From an uncultured Caryophanales bacterium (GTDB lineage: Bacteria; Bacillota_I; Bacilli_A; Acholeplasmatales; Anaeroplasmataceae), in contig CAMOUK010000003.1 in NCBI GenBank assembly GCA_946626535.1, positions 21,445 through 85,444 of the forward strand: a DNA stretch of 64,000 nucleotides, written 5' to 3'. Below are positions 13,301-20,597 of the stretch, in pieces. Position 1 is the stretch's first letter; every line of letters starts with the position of its first letter. Under the pieces are notes generated by a model that worked only from the letters and a program-made list of their open reading frames with translations, made no database searches and had not been told where the DNA came from. The position numbers were made by a program, and so were the translations under genes.

Positions 13301-14133
13301 GTAGTACCTGGATTAATTAGTTCTTGAGCTTGACCATTATATGTTAATGTTTTTGCAGTTGGAGCTACAATAGTAGGGTCAGCCTTTACGATATTATAAT
13401 TAATAGTCTTTGAACCATTAAAGTTACCAATACCTGTAATTATAACTTTAGCTTGACCAACATTTATATTATTTTGATAAGTTAGATTATAATCTTGATT
13501 TAATACTAATGTATCATTTCCAAATTTAACAGTTGGGATAGGCTTAATTTCTTGACCTGTATAAACATATTCATTATTAACATTAGAAATTGTTGCGTAA
13601 GATAAGTCTACATTTACGATAGAAAAATTAAATGTAAGATCATCTTTAGTTCCATCAGCCCATACTAAATTATTCTTATCACTTAGGCTAACTGTTGCGG
13701 TATAGGTACCGGCATCAGTTGCCTTATTATTAGAAATAGAATAATAAGAGGATGTTGGAATATCAAATGTTATTTCACTACCAGTATATGGATAGGTCTT
13801 AGCTTCAACTGTAGGCTTTTCTATAGCCATAGGTGAAATAATGAATTTGTATACTAAATCATCAGATGATGAGGTTGTAACCCAGGCATAATTATTTTTA
13901 TCCCTTAACGTTAAAACGACATCGTAGGTACCTGCGTTAGTCTGGGTAGTGTTTGAAACACTATATAAGGTACTACGCTCGACGTTATAGGTTATAGGAT
14001 TACCTGTATATACATATGTTGTAGTATCTGGTAGAGGCGGTGTGACAGCCTTCTTGGTTGCCGGACCGCATGATACCAAGATTAACATAAATATTATAAA
14101 AAATAATGATAATATACCCTTTCTATTTCTCAT
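4306..14133 (-). CDS. Giant (3275 aa) repeat-containing surface lipoprotein
   Basis: The N-terminus is a lipoprotein signal: basic start, hydrophobic stretch and lipobox LVSC with the acylated Cys at residue 22, so it is anchored to the outer face of the membrane. Residues about 30-1900 are 65-80-residue Ig-like repeats of MBG/YDG type: one form reads YTGEALELINAGT...GGT...TNAGTY..YYKV.GD..YND, the other TYDMS...F...TYTY.G.E..I.ITG.LPEGVTV.Y.NN.LTN.G. Residues about 1930-2870 carry repeats of the Listeria-Bacteroides (Flg_new) kind with the ITY.L.GGT...NP..Y and GY.F.GW signatures. A cluster of three or four TYYT units lies around residues 2525-2665. The last 350 residues differ and faintly resemble DUF6273 (IEWIVI...LLS at about 3140, YGIRYVLTI at the end). 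Likely a long stalk presenting the distal region, as an adhesin or polysaccharide binder; the function is inference. Confidence 0.85.
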   Translation of the reverse strand: MRNRKGILSLFFIIFMLILVSCGPATKKAVTPPLPDTTTYVYTGNPITYNVERSTLYSVSNTTQTNAGTYDVVLTLRDKNNYAWVTTSSSDDLVYKFIISPMAIEKPTVEAKTYPYTGSEITFDIPTSSYYSISNNKATDAGTYTATVSLSDKNNLVWADGTKDDLTFNFSIVNVDLSYATISNVNNEYVYTGQEIKPIPTVKFGNDTLVLNQDYNLTYQNNINVGQAKVIITGIGNFNGSKTINYNIVKADPTIVAPTAKTLTYNGQAQELINPGTTSGGTFEYKLEGGSYSSAIPQATNAGTYKVYYKVVGNSNYKDSAERSIDVTIAKANYDLSNIKFENKTYTYDGLEKELTITGNLPSGVTVTYETNKLTNAGSVVAKAKFSGDTLNYNPISDMTATLTISKAIYDMSAVKFENTSYTYDGTEKTILISGNLPEGVTVAYENNKLTNAGEIIATAKFSGDENHEAIPSMSATLTIDKASFDMSGIKFEDAAYTYDGLEKEIVITGTLPEGVTVSYINNKLTNAGNATATAKFSHDNQNYNNIADMTAVLTINKAESAVGTNPVGVNNLVYTGEELELVTAGTAVGGTLEYKVGGTDYSASLPKATNAGKYTIYFRVKGDNNHNDSEASSIEVKIGKATYDMSAVKFNDLELTYNTKEQKIEITGELPEGVTVSYENNTLTNVGSTLATAKFSVDDNHTEIGDMQATLTIVKADPVITAPTAKELTYTGEALELINEASTTGGKVVYKLEGEENYSEELPKGTNAGEYKVFYKVAGDNNYNDTLEQSLTITIKKADPIITKEPIAYKGEMVYNGSSYKLLQGGEAIGGTIWFGIWDETWQKYNTFCQGSIGQVYAGTWKRCYYVRGDSNHNDSAFIEFEFIIKKATYDMSGVAFDNATYKYTGDEFEITITGTLPDGVTVTYENNTLTNVGSTLATAKFSGDYNNYNEIADMKATLTITKADSSITKAPAAITNLVYNTKAQDLITKGETSSGTLMYKLEGEEYSTSIPQATNHGTYNVWYKVVGDENHEDLEEALIEGITIAKATPTVTAPKAIESLVYTGKALDIATTGSTNGGEMVYSLDDKNFVTFIPKVTNAGTYKLYYMVCENANYLSVDSTFIEIEIAKATYDMSAVTFADKTETYTGQEITITITGTLPDGVTVSYTNNALTNVGSTLATAKFSGNANYEAIADKTATLTITKATYDMSGVTFANKTETYTGDEITITITGELPEGVTVSYTNNALTNVGNITATASFEGDTKNYEAISDMTAKLTITKANPTVTAPTAKELTYTGEALELINAGTSAHGTFEYKLTGDYSDSLPKATDVGTYKVFYKFIGDENHNDIEEKELSVTIAKTDITDFTLPTANALTYTGDDQELINAGTSTQGTFKYKLNADAEYVENLPKATNAGNYTVYYIIVGDSNHNDKEGTIPASIAKANPTVTAPTAIATLAYTSQEQVLINAGSTNGGTLVYKLGDGEYSENLPVAISAGTYTIYYKVIGNDNYNDTEEASIQVTIQSKTIPTVTAPTAISGLIYTGVAQTLINAGTTTGGTLYYSTNNIDYSTDMPTGINAGTYTIYYKVIGDDIYADVAPQYIQVTIAQKSITGATINLQFAEYTYTGSAIEPTVSSVYDGLNLIATEDYIVSYDANAISIGNYKVTITGTRNYKGSKQAEYTIVSQNKDISLASIELAPYDFTFNNESQIPTVTIKDGTETLVSGTDYILSYSNNNGGANNTTNAGTITITATGCGNLYDTSKSIEIEYVIKKYTVTNPTIVLQERTFTGYNIIPTIVSVIDEGLDITNQCSINQANSKKDAGTYQIPITFNSTNIIADDFEGEFTINRKDASDASDLTIQDIDDQPYTTNVGISGSTPGVTIRYGSILLVKDIDYTLLYEDNAAIGTATINITFIGNYTGSRTTTFIIKVITYTITYNVSGGTDIASQDYNSNASSVTLGTTTYTGYEGKWTAPNLETPYNFSQSVTPDALIDLGGNITLTASWKAIVYDISYELDGGNNISSNPTHYTIESEDLNIADPLSRDGATFDGWYKESTFDTLVTQITNGSYGNITLYAKWTYIPYTITYVLNDGTNSANNPASYTTNQEIVLEAATKDYYDFAGWYTDSIFSSQARVTKITKGSIGNITLYAKFTAKNYTITYTLAGGTANNTNSYNIETATFTLNNPTRNGYTFNGWTGTGLDTPTMTVEIAIGSYGNRSYTATWTLNTYTITYELNGGTISGTNPTTYTFETNTFELVNPTKDGYDFKYWTYSGTNYTTATIYKGSYGNRTYVAVFELKTYHITYDVPANTNNPNNTKSTFKVTDADYNLLAPTKSGYTFIKWTINSESVTTLDFSEYNSDITVVANFIECPIEVSSTPNGTYTITKNDESATLSITTIGEEYKVIASPNTNYMFAGWYTDSEFNTPIDYTLSYISAGNNGAEFIFEITNTTKTTFYAKYIENTITTMAYLDGEASYNGGSTSISGTPIVGENITLTATTANIIDVTILTDVYVFIGWYQRVLDDSNSFTTSETYYTNTTGTKATPYNLGLYVKALTIDTSFDSSKTYYTDASCTIVATPVGLGLYEFDGENATLSQDTSFDTTKTYYTTVDHDIEATPSELYEIKVSVDNSFNSLTTYYTDSTCATIATPLNANNGSALYKDIRITDENSANIFEASAILTEENTLYVAKWCSLSNIIRITATGGTTDNVEYYITPSYVNNSDELAIGSVITFTAAAQQNWVWSGWYNNSEQFDGGNAVLTYTIPSVLPDQAITYTATWIKDNIEINVMKQKVDGTYEPDSTSTSGTVGITLNGDYFTLSVTEGIGYTLHGVYSDSSLSTEITNYDTPLLKESYQFVYVAFDLIEYTITYNYDGGTVTETNPSSYTIASSGFSLVAPTKQGYKFTGWSGTDIPTSDEDVTIETGSYGNRTFTANWTPELYKVTFECNNGDRQVITVEYQETLSYIPTKSGRTFGGWYEESNLTTIMTVYTRTSDSTLYAKWIEEELPSLFTTNGQEITDINGTLTGKMIPSYIEGIEMTSINLNNVEVSIDKLPSSFTTIKLGYYPSNSSVTSINGETLIDVTNNYCIDNNNNYYKKVETSINGWTVVNLNEEKYETIFTYLLDNGEYEEPYYTGIYEQTEYRFNSETGDIEEYITDTRNLYYLLEDIEWIVILNNSNEIKLLSNYIIDTVTVVGGTTTTSIADSTAVRLSSGAITIATSTDEALASSLENNSTQYVSDALGTDYAGNYITNDTISTAEDGKYGIRYVLTITK

Positions 14134-14224
14134 TATTAATCACCCTCTTTTTTTAAAACGATAATAAATTATATAATTTATTATAATATGAATTTAAAAA
14201 TAAGTCAAAATTGTAAAGATAAAA

Positions 14225-14253
14225 TTGTTTATTTTTCAGCCTTGTGATACAAT
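14225..14253 (+). promoter_or_regulatory. Sigma-A-type promoter for the 14274 membrane gene
   Basis: TTGTTT (14225-14230), 17-base spacer, TACAAT (14248-14253), followed about 8 bases later by a GAGGTG ribosome-binding site. Confidence 0.5.
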
Positions 14254-14273
14254 TTTATAAGAGGTGAAAATAT

Positions 14274-14828
14274 ATGAATTGGTTAAAAAGAAACTATTAT
14301 GTAGTAATACTTGTAGCATCACTTGTTGCGTTATCACTAATTATTGTACCTGTTTATAATACAATTGATGCGCTAATGGATGGAACAACTGCTGAGTACC
14401 GGACATTATTATGGATGAATTTATTAACATATACATGTATTGCAGTAGCTGAGGTGCTATTTGTTATTTTGGCATCAAGAAGATATTTAGATAAGCTAAT
14501 AATCATGTTAGCAATCCTTTTATTCTTTATTTCTGATATTGTTTTTTCTATGTATAGAATATTTGAATTTAAGGAATTTTCACATGTTTACTATATTCTA
14601 ATTGATGTTGCAATTATCTGTTTAATGGTGATGTCTTTAACAAATAGAAGATATTTACTTGCTACACTTGTTGTTATTTTAATGGAGGCTGCAACTTCAT
14701 TACTTGGAACATTTAATGGATCAGGTATAGAATTTTCAAAGCTAATACTTGATTTTGTTCTAATGTCTGCAATTTATTTTTATTCTACAAACGCAGTAAC
14801 AGAGGCTGAATATAATACATATTCATAA
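14274..14828 (+). CDS. Six-helix membrane protein of unknown function
   Basis: A 184-residue, almost entirely hydrophobic protein with about six predicted transmembrane segments (roughly residues 9-27, 45-66, 72-92, 104-122, 126-146, 154-172) joined by short basic loops (RRY, NRRY). Start chosen at the ATG preceded by GAGGTG with 7-base spacing. It is transcribed alone: its own promoter in front and a hairpin terminator directly after it. No conserved motif or family is recognised; the basic cytoplasmic loops and lack of charged intramembrane residues do not point to a transporter class. Confidence 0.75.
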   Translation: MNWLKRNYYVVILVASLVALSLIIVPVYNTIDALMDGTTAEYRTLLWMNLLTYTCIAVAEVLFVILASRRYLDKLIIMLAILLFFISDIVFSMYRIFEFKEFSHVYYILIDVAIICLMVMSLTNRRYLLATLVVILMEAATSLLGTFNGSGIEFSKLILDFVLMSAIYFYSTNAVTEAEYNTYS

Positions 14829-14837
14829 AAAATACTT

Positions 14838-14863
14838 AACTAGAGTGATACTCTAGTTTTTTA
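14838..14863 (+). terminator. Terminator after the 14274 membrane gene
   Basis: 9-bp perfect stem 14838-14846 with 14850-14858, 3-base loop, then a T run. Confidence 0.85.
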
Positions 14864-14917
14864 TTTCTTTTAAAATTATGTCGTATATGATATAATTTTT
14901 TTAGGAAGTGATAATTT

Positions 14918-15340
14918 ATGGATAGATTAAATAAAATTATTGAAATGATAGATGTATTATCTGATGAGTTTTATAGACTAAAAAATAATATATGCCTACC
15001 ATATGATTTATCGGCTATACAAACAACTATCATTTTGGATATTTATAAGAATCCTAATGAAACTAAAATAACTGATATTTGTAAGAGATTAAAAAAATCT
15101 ACAAATTCTATTTCACCATTAATTAATAGATTAGTAGATAAGGGCTTTTTATATAAATATAATGATCCAAGTGATAAAAGAATTTTTAAGGTTGGCTTAA
15201 CAGAAAAATCAAAAAGTATCACAAGTCAAATTAGAGTGGATGTAGAAGATTATACCCTTCCTATTGCTGAAGAATTAACAGAAGAAGAAATTAGTGAAAT
15301 TGAAAATTCATTAGAATTATTAATAAAGGCGGTATTTTAA
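14918..15340 (+). CDS. MarR-family winged-helix transcriptional regulator
   Basis: A 140-residue protein of normal MarR length. The winged helix-turn-helix spans about residues 33-100: a recognition region (ITDICKRLKKSTNSISPLINRL, residues 51-72) followed by the wing signature DPSDKR at 83-88 and LTEKS, the characteristic D-x-R wing of the family. Flanking helices at both ends would form the dimer interface. AGGAAG lies 9 bases before the ATG, and a TATAAT box is at 14891-14896. The stop codon abuts the ATG of the yfcE-like gene, so the two are co-translated. Its ligand and operator are not visible; control of its own two-gene operon is the default assumption. Confidence 0.88.
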   Translation: MDRLNKIIEMIDVLSDEFYRLKNNICLPYDLSAIQTTIILDIYKNPNETKITDICKRLKKSTNSISPLINRLVDKGFLYKYNDPSDKRIFKVGLTEKSKSITSQIRVDVEDYTLPIAEELTEEEISEIENSLELLIKAVF

Positions 15341-15868
15341 ATGAAGTATTTAGTTGTAAGTGATATTCATGGCTCAATTGAATCTACAGAATTTATAATT
15401 AATAAATTTAATGAGCTAAAATGTGAAAAGATATTATGTCTAGGAGATGTATTATATCATGGACCTAGAAATGACCTGCCACCACATTATGAGCCTAAGA
15501 AGGTTATTAGCTTACTTAACCAATATGCTGATAAAATATTATGTGTAAAAGGAAATTGTGAGGCTGAGGTAGATCAAATGGTACTAGATTTTGAAATTGA
15601 AGACCAAATTGATCTTTTAATTGAAAATAAAAAATTTCATTTAGAACATGGTCATCATCTAGATGAATATGAAGGAGATGCTGATATAATCTTATCTGGT
15701 CATACTCATATTCCAAAGCTAGAAGAGGTTGATGGCCAAGTCTTTATAAACCCAGGCTCAATAACTATACCTAAAAATAATTCTACAAGAAATTATATGA
15801 TATTAGATGAAAAAGAAATTACATGCCTAAATATGGCAGGTGATGTTATTTTTACATTTAAATATTAA
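15341..15868 (+). CDS. yfcE: YfcE-type metallophosphoesterase (phosphodiesterase)
   Basis: A calcineurin-like two-metal phosphoesterase of the YfcE/MJ0936 family, 175 residues, close in length to E. coli YfcE. All metal-binding motifs are present: SDIHG (D8, H10), GDVLYHG (D36, H40), GNCE (N72), the EHGHH histidines near 103-106 and GHTH (H121, H123). The family-specific stretches GPRNDLPPHY (41-50) and EVDQM (76-80) also match E. coli YfcE closely. Members hydrolyse artificial phosphodiesters in vitro; the physiological substrate is unknown. It directly follows the MarR gene with no intergenic bases. Confidence 0.92.
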   Translation: MKYLVVSDIHGSIESTEFIINKFNELKCEKILCLGDVLYHGPRNDLPPHYEPKKVISLLNQYADKILCVKGNCEAEVDQMVLDFEIEDQIDLLIENKKFHLEHGHHLDEYEGDADIILSGHTHIPKLEEVDGQVFINPGSITIPKNNSTRNYMILDEKEITCLNMAGDVIFTFKY

Positions 15869-15937
15869 TTAAAATGTGATATATTAAAAATATGAAAATT
15901 AAATTATTTATTTTTAAATATAAAAATTTAACAATTA

Positions 15938-15970
15938 CCCGCAAGATTTAATTCTTGCGGGATTTTTTTA
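15938..15970 (+). terminator. Terminator of the marR-yfcE operon
   Basis: 9-bp GC-rich perfect stem (15938-15946 with 15953-15961), 6-base loop, then a 7-T tract. Confidence 0.92.
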
Positions 15971-16006
15971 TTTTATAAAAAATTATTAAAAGAGGAGCTT
16001 TATTAA

Positions 16007-16531
16007 ATGAAAAAGAAAGAAATTATTATAATTGCCTTAGTTATTTTAATAACCTTAATATTTTCATCATCTTCTATGATAATAAGCTTATTTCAAAAGA
16101 ATGATGTTATAGAAGAAAAGGAAGAAAGATATATAACTATTACGTTTAAAGGTGAATTAATTAAAGAGGTAGAATTTAAATTTAATAAGGGAGTAACATT
16201 TGGATATGTTTATAAATATCTAAAGAATTATTTAAATTCATATTCAATAATTAATATTGATTTTAATACTACCTATGAAAAAAATAATACTATTTATATA
16301 GAAAGTAGCGATTATAAAAATGAAGAAAAAAAAGAAAATGATGGGAAAATTGATCTAAATTCAGCAGAGCTAGATGTTTTAACAACAATATATGGAATAG
16401 GTATTAAAAGGGCAAATAGGATAATTGAAGCAAGAAAGACAAAAAAGATAAGCTCTTGGAGTGAGCTTAAGGCATTAATAGAGGTATCAGATGAGGTTAT
16501 TTCAAAAATTAAGGAACAAGCCTTTTTGTAA
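16007..16531 (+). CDS. comEA: ComEA-like membrane-anchored DNA-binding competence protein
   Basis: A 174-residue protein with an N-terminal membrane anchor (residues about 5-27), a short linker/SLBB-like region (about 45-105) and a C-terminal helix-hairpin-helix pair (about 113-174: DLNSAELDVLTTIYGIGIKRA followed by FL at the very end). The IYGIGIKRANRII stretch is the canonical HhH that contacts the DNA backbone. ComEA receives incoming DNA outside the membrane and hands it to ComEC. AGGAG precedes the ATG. The end overlaps comEC by 41 bases in another frame, implying tight coupling. No pilus or comF/comG genes are in the window. Confidence 0.88.
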   Translation: MKKKEIIIIALVILITLIFSSSSMIISLFQKNDVIEEKEERYITITFKGELIKEVEFKFNKGVTFGYVYKYLKNYLNSYSIINIDFNTTYEKNNTIYIESSDYKNEEKKENDGKIDLNSAELDVLTTIYGIGIKRANRIIEARKTKKISSWSELKALIEVSDEVISKIKEQAFL

Positions 16532-18602
16532 TAATGTTCATTTTTTTATGTTTTTAATTATCCTTTTAATGCTTACAATAAAATATTATTTTTTTAGCAT
16601 TTTTTTAATGATATATTTAATATTTATAATTAAAAAAACTAAGCTAATAATACCTATTTTTATAACATTAGGTATTTTAATAATTGAGTTATTTATAATT
16701 AATTTGATTAATTATAGCGATACTAATATAATAGCTAAAATTGAGGAGGTAAAGGATAATTCTTATATAGCCAGCTATAGAGGAATTAAGTATCAAATAA
16801 ATGATAAAAATAAAGACTATATCCCAGGAGATATAGTCGAATTTGATATTACATATTTAGATATTTCTGAAAAATCATATGATACTGATTTTGATTATAA
16901 AGAATATTTAAAATCAAATAAGATATTATATTTAGCTAGAGCGAATAAATCTAGTAAATTAAGGGGAGGTTTTTCCTTTAATTTATTAAAATATTATTAT
17001 CAAAACTATCTAAAAAATAATATAAATATTAATTCATTTCAATATGTTAACGCTCTTGTTTTAGGAGATAATAATTTAGAATCTGATTTGAAGCAGGGCT
17101 ATTCAATATTAGGCATATCACATATTTTAGCAATATCTGGTATGCATATAATGTTACTTTTTCAAATAATATCATTTTTATTATTAAAAGTATTTCATTA
17201 TTATAAGAAGAAGCTACCACTTATTATAATAACTACCTATGTTATTTTAATAGGGGCTCCTATATCGGCATTAAGAGCCTTAATATTTTTAATAATTAAA
17301 TATTTTAATGATAAATCAAATATTAAATATACTAATTTAGATATACTATCTATAACCTTTATTTTACTTATATTTATTTGGCCATATACATTTTATAATC
17401 AAGGCTTTATATTAACCTTTTTAGTAAGCTTTATCTTAATATTTTCTAATGAAATAATAAAGACAAAGCATAAATTATTAAATATGTATTTAACATATTA
17501 TTTAATATATTTTTCAACACTTCCAGTAGTTATTTCATTTAATAACTACATGTCTATAATTACTTTATTAATATCACCGATATTATCAGTTTTAGTAACA
17601 TTTGTTGTTATGCCACTATCATTTATTGTGGCTATAATTCCTATATCAAATAATATATTAAGTTATGTCTTTTTATTTTTAAATAATTATATTATTTGGC
17701 TATCAAATATTAAAATTGGTTTTCATATAATAAGCTTTAATATAATCTTAAAGCTAATTTATTATTTCATCTATATTATGCTTATTATATCGATGATAAA
17801 AAAGAAAAATATCATTAGATATTTAGTAATATATGGAGTTTTTATTGTTGGAATAATAAATATTAAATTAATTAATCCAATAACTAAAATAACATTTATA
17901 GATGTTGGGCAAGGTGATTCATGCTTAATTGAATTAAATAATAATAGAGGTAATATTTTAATAGATTGTTATAACTGTTTTGATTATTTAAAAAATGAAG
18001 GAATATCTACAATAGATTATATGATATTAACTCATTCAGATAATGATCATATAAAAGATAGTGTAGATGTTTATAATTATTTTAATGTTAAAAATGTCTT
18101 AATCCCATTTAATGATGATGGCTTTAATATTATAGGTACTAAGATAAAATCCGGAAGCTATTTTAATATAGATAATATTAAATTTGAAATATTAGGACCT
18201 ATAAAAACCTATGATGAAAAGAATTCTAATTCTATAGTATTAAAATTTATTATAAATAATATTTCCTTTTTATTTACTGGTGATATGACTATAGAAGAGG
18301 AAAAGGATATTGTTAATAAATATAAAAATAAGCTTGATGTAGATATTTTAAAGGTAGGCCATCATGGTTCTGATACCTCATCGTCAAATGAATTTTTAAG
18401 ATATGTATCACCTAAGGAAAGCATTATATCAGTAGCAAAATATAATAGCTATAATTTACCAAAAGAGGAAGTAGTAGAACGATTAAATAAAATATCTAAT
18501 GTTTATATGACAAAGGATTTAGGTAATATTGAAGTTAATATTTTTAATAATAAATATTATATTAATGGTTTTAAAAAGAATAATGATTTTAAATTATGGT
18601 AA
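16491..18602 (+). CDS. comEC: ComEC/Rec2 DNA-uptake channel
   Basis: A 703-residue polytopic membrane protein. After N-terminal helices and an extracellular OB-like segment (about 75-145), the competence domain carries the ALVLGD...GISHILAISGMHI signature (about 188-225) and many helices to residue 455. The C-terminal beta-lactamase-like domain starts at IDVGQGDS (about 470) and keeps THSDNDH (about 515), FTGDM and KVGHHGSDTS, i.e. the full metal-binding set seen in bacterial ComEC that degrade the non-transforming strand. The start at 16491 is supported by GAGG six bases upstream, inside comEA. It ends at a hairpin shared with the convergent lipoprotein gene. Confidence 0.92.
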   Translation: MRLFQKLRNKPFCNNVHFFMFLIILLMLTIKYYFFSIFLMIYLIFIIKKTKLIIPIFITLGILIIELFIINLINYSDTNIIAKIEEVKDNSYIASYRGIKYQINDKNKDYIPGDIVEFDITYLDISEKSYDTDFDYKEYLKSNKILYLARANKSSKLRGGFSFNLLKYYYQNYLKNNININSFQYVNALVLGDNNLESDLKQGYSILGISHILAISGMHIMLLFQIISFLLLKVFHYYKKKLPLIIITTYVILIGAPISALRALIFLIIKYFNDKSNIKYTNLDILSITFILLIFIWPYTFYNQGFILTFLVSFILIFSNEIIKTKHKLLNMYLTYYLIYFSTLPVVISFNNYMSIITLLISPILSVLVTFVVMPLSFIVAIIPISNNILSYVFLFLNNYIIWLSNIKIGFHIISFNIILKLIYYFIYIMLIISMIKKKNIIRYLVIYGVFIVGIINIKLINPITKITFIDVGQGDSCLIELNNNRGNILIDCYNCFDYLKNEGISTIDYMILTHSDNDHIKDSVDVYNYFNVKNVLIPFNDDGFNIIGTKIKSGSYFNIDNIKFEILGPIKTYDEKNSNSIVLKFIINNISFLFTGDMTIEEEKDIVNKYKNKLDVDILKVGHHGSDTSSSNEFLRYVSPKESIISVAKYNSYNLPKEEVVERLNKISNVYMTKDLGNIEVNIFNNKYYINGFKKNNDFKLW

Positions 18603-18607
18603 AAAAA

Positions 18608-18630
18608 CACTCAGGAATGAGTGCTTTTTA
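18608..18630. terminator. Terminator between comEC and the convergent S41-like gene
   Basis: 6-bp stem CACTCA/TGAGTG (18608-18613 with 18618-18623) flanked by an A run upstream and a T run downstream, so it is usable in both directions. Confidence 0.7.
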
Positions 18631-18643
18631 TGATAATACTATC

Positions 18644-20518
18644 TTATTTTTTATAGTGTTGATTGATATAAGATTCTAATTTATTTAAATCATAAAATTC
18701 TTTATAATCTAATCCTGTTTTATTACCACTTGAATCCTTTATAACTCCAAGTTCTAAATCGCATGAGGTAAATCTAGCTTCATCTATTTGGGTTCCTTTT
18801 GGTGATATTACCTGGTATGGGCATGAATTTACATATGGTAGTCCGTAAGCGTCATAATTATAATAGATAGCACAAGAACCACCACCAGATATATCACCCA
18901 TTGAATAAGCTCCTAAATCATGTAGATAGATAGGAGATATTCCACCGCAAGAAAAACCATTTTGTGACATTATTATAGATAATGTTTTATTACCTATTAA
19001 TGGCTTATCTTTCTCATCAAATTTTTTATCTAAATTAACATCTATATCAAAATATACTGTGCTAGTATTAGAAGTAGTATGATTATATATCTTTAAATAA
19101 TTACAGCCGGTTAATGCATAAACTAAATACATAAGCTCATCTGTTGAGCCACCAGTATTAGAGGCAAGATCGATAATTATGTTTTCAACATTATCTTCAT
19201 TTGCCTTATTAAGGCCATAATAAATATTTCCAACAGCTCCGCCTAATATTTTATCATCTTCTGTTCCAAATGGGATTTTATCTCTTTTACCTGAATAATA
19301 AGCATCCCATAAAGACCTTTGATACATTTCATCCATGAAGCCATCAACTGAAATAATTGCGGTCTTTTTTGATTCTGAAAGGGTATAGCTTGCCTCACCT
19401 ATTAAGCTAGATGTAGTTTTTTGTTTATCTAATTTTTCAGCTCTTGCAACTCTTACTGCACTTTGCGTAGCAACAGGAATATCAGATTTAATAAGCTCTT
19501 CGTAATTTTTTTCTGTTTCAGGTCTATAAACCTTAAGGGCATCCTCCAATAATGTTTTAGCATCATTTGATATAGAAGAAAGTGAGCTTATATAATTTGC
19601 TTGCAGAAAATTTGTATGTCCTCCATCAGCAAGAATATTACCTAGAAGAGTAGTTCCAGCTAAATATTCTTTTTTAATAGGACTTTTTATTAATTCAATG
19701 ATTCTTTTACCTAAATCTTTTTTAGCTAATGCGTCATTTAACTTTAATGATGTATCATAATATTTTGAATATGAAGATCTATTAGGTCTACCTAATAAAT
19801 TATCATAATTTAAGCATATTTCATTATAGTTATATTCAGCATAGGTAGAAGAAATCTCATTTTCTAACATTGGAAGATGGTAATACTCAAAATCAGATAT
19901 CTTTTCTTCATTTGTTCCATTTACAATATATAAATCCTTAAGATTATATGACATTGCAAGTAAATTCATATTAGAAAATAAATCATTTATTGTTTGAACT
20001 GGGAAATATATTTTATTTGAATCGTTAAAAATTTTAATATTATAATCATCAAAATCTATTTTAAACTTTGATGGACTTTTATCATATTTAATCTCTTTTA
20101 CTTTAATCCATGGCATACCATCGAAGGATGTTACACCATTAGTAGTTAAATCAAAATAATCTGTATTATTGAAAAGGGCAAAATCAGGTGATTCAAAAGT
20201 ATTATTACTAGCATCATAATAAGCTATTCCACCCCTTTTTGTCTTTATTTCATAAATGTTATTATTCTTACTTATCTCTAAATTTTTACCAGCTAAAGGA
20301 GTATCCTTTAGTAATAAATTATAATAATCATTTATTTCAATATAGGGGATATCTTTTGTTTGTTCATAAAATCTAAGATTAGCCTCTTGGGTTAGGTCTT
20401 CATTTTTATAATAAGCATTAACCTTTTTTTCTGAATAATTTGTAGGAGTATTATTGCTGCAAGAAGCTAAAGTAATAATTAATAATGAGCTTACAAGTAT
20501 AGTATTAATCTTTTTCAA
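18644..20518 (-). CDS. S41 (C-terminal processing) peptidase-like lipoprotein
   Basis: A 624-residue lipoprotein: signal peptide with lipobox LASC, Cys at residue 20, so it is anchored outside the cell membrane. The C-terminal third resembles peptidase S41: a beta strand TAIISVDGFMDE, then IIIDLASNTGGS (the usual DLR.N.GG element), then IMSQNGFSCGG at about residue 520, where the Ser aligns with the catalytic nucleophile of CtpA/tricorn-type enzymes. The downstream GDISGGGS segment corresponds to the usual GxxTxGKG, but the general-base Lys is not present. The N-terminal half (about 30-350) has no recognisable PDZ. AGAGGTGA precedes the ATG. Either an active variant with a different base or a non-catalytic relative; its substrate is unknown. 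Confidence 0.75.
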   Translation of the reverse strand: MKKINTILVSSLLIITLASCSNNTPTNYSEKKVNAYYKNEDLTQEANLRFYEQTKDIPYIEINDYYNLLLKDTPLAGKNLEISKNNNIYEIKTKRGGIAYYDASNNTFESPDFALFNNTDYFDLTTNGVTSFDGMPWIKVKEIKYDKSPSKFKIDFDDYNIKIFNDSNKIYFPVQTINDLFSNMNLLAMSYNLKDLYIVNGTNEEKISDFEYYHLPMLENEISSTYAEYNYNEICLNYDNLLGRPNRSSYSKYYDTSLKLNDALAKKDLGKRIIELIKSPIKKEYLAGTTLLGNILADGGHTNFLQANYISSLSSISNDAKTLLEDALKVYRPETEKNYEELIKSDIPVATQSAVRVARAEKLDKQKTTSSLIGEASYTLSESKKTAIISVDGFMDEMYQRSLWDAYYSGKRDKIPFGTEDDKILGGAVGNIYYGLNKANEDNVENIIIDLASNTGGSTDELMYLVYALTGCNYLKIYNHTTSNTSTVYFDIDVNLDKKFDEKDKPLIGNKTLSIIMSQNGFSCGGISPIYLHDLGAYSMGDISGGGSCAIYYNYDAYGLPYVNSCPYQVISPKGTQIDEARFTSCDLELGVIKDSSGNKTGLDYKEFYDLNKLESYINQHYKK

Positions 20519-20567
20519 ATCGGTTCACCTCTAATTTGAATTTTACCATTTAATTAAAATAATGACA

Positions 20568-20597
20568 ATAAAAAATAAGCGCTGAGGGCGCTTATTT
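20568..20597 (-). terminator. Terminator overlapping the stop codon of the coiled-coil gene
   Basis: 10-bp perfect stem (20588-20597 with 20573-20582), 5-base loop, and on the minus strand a T run after the stem. The stop codon at 20592-20594 lies inside the stem. Confidence 0.85.

Noticed and set aside
4306..14133. Several + strand ORFs of 70-80 codons inside the giant lipoprotein gene
   Set aside because: They are shadows in repeated antisense sequence, without start signals.
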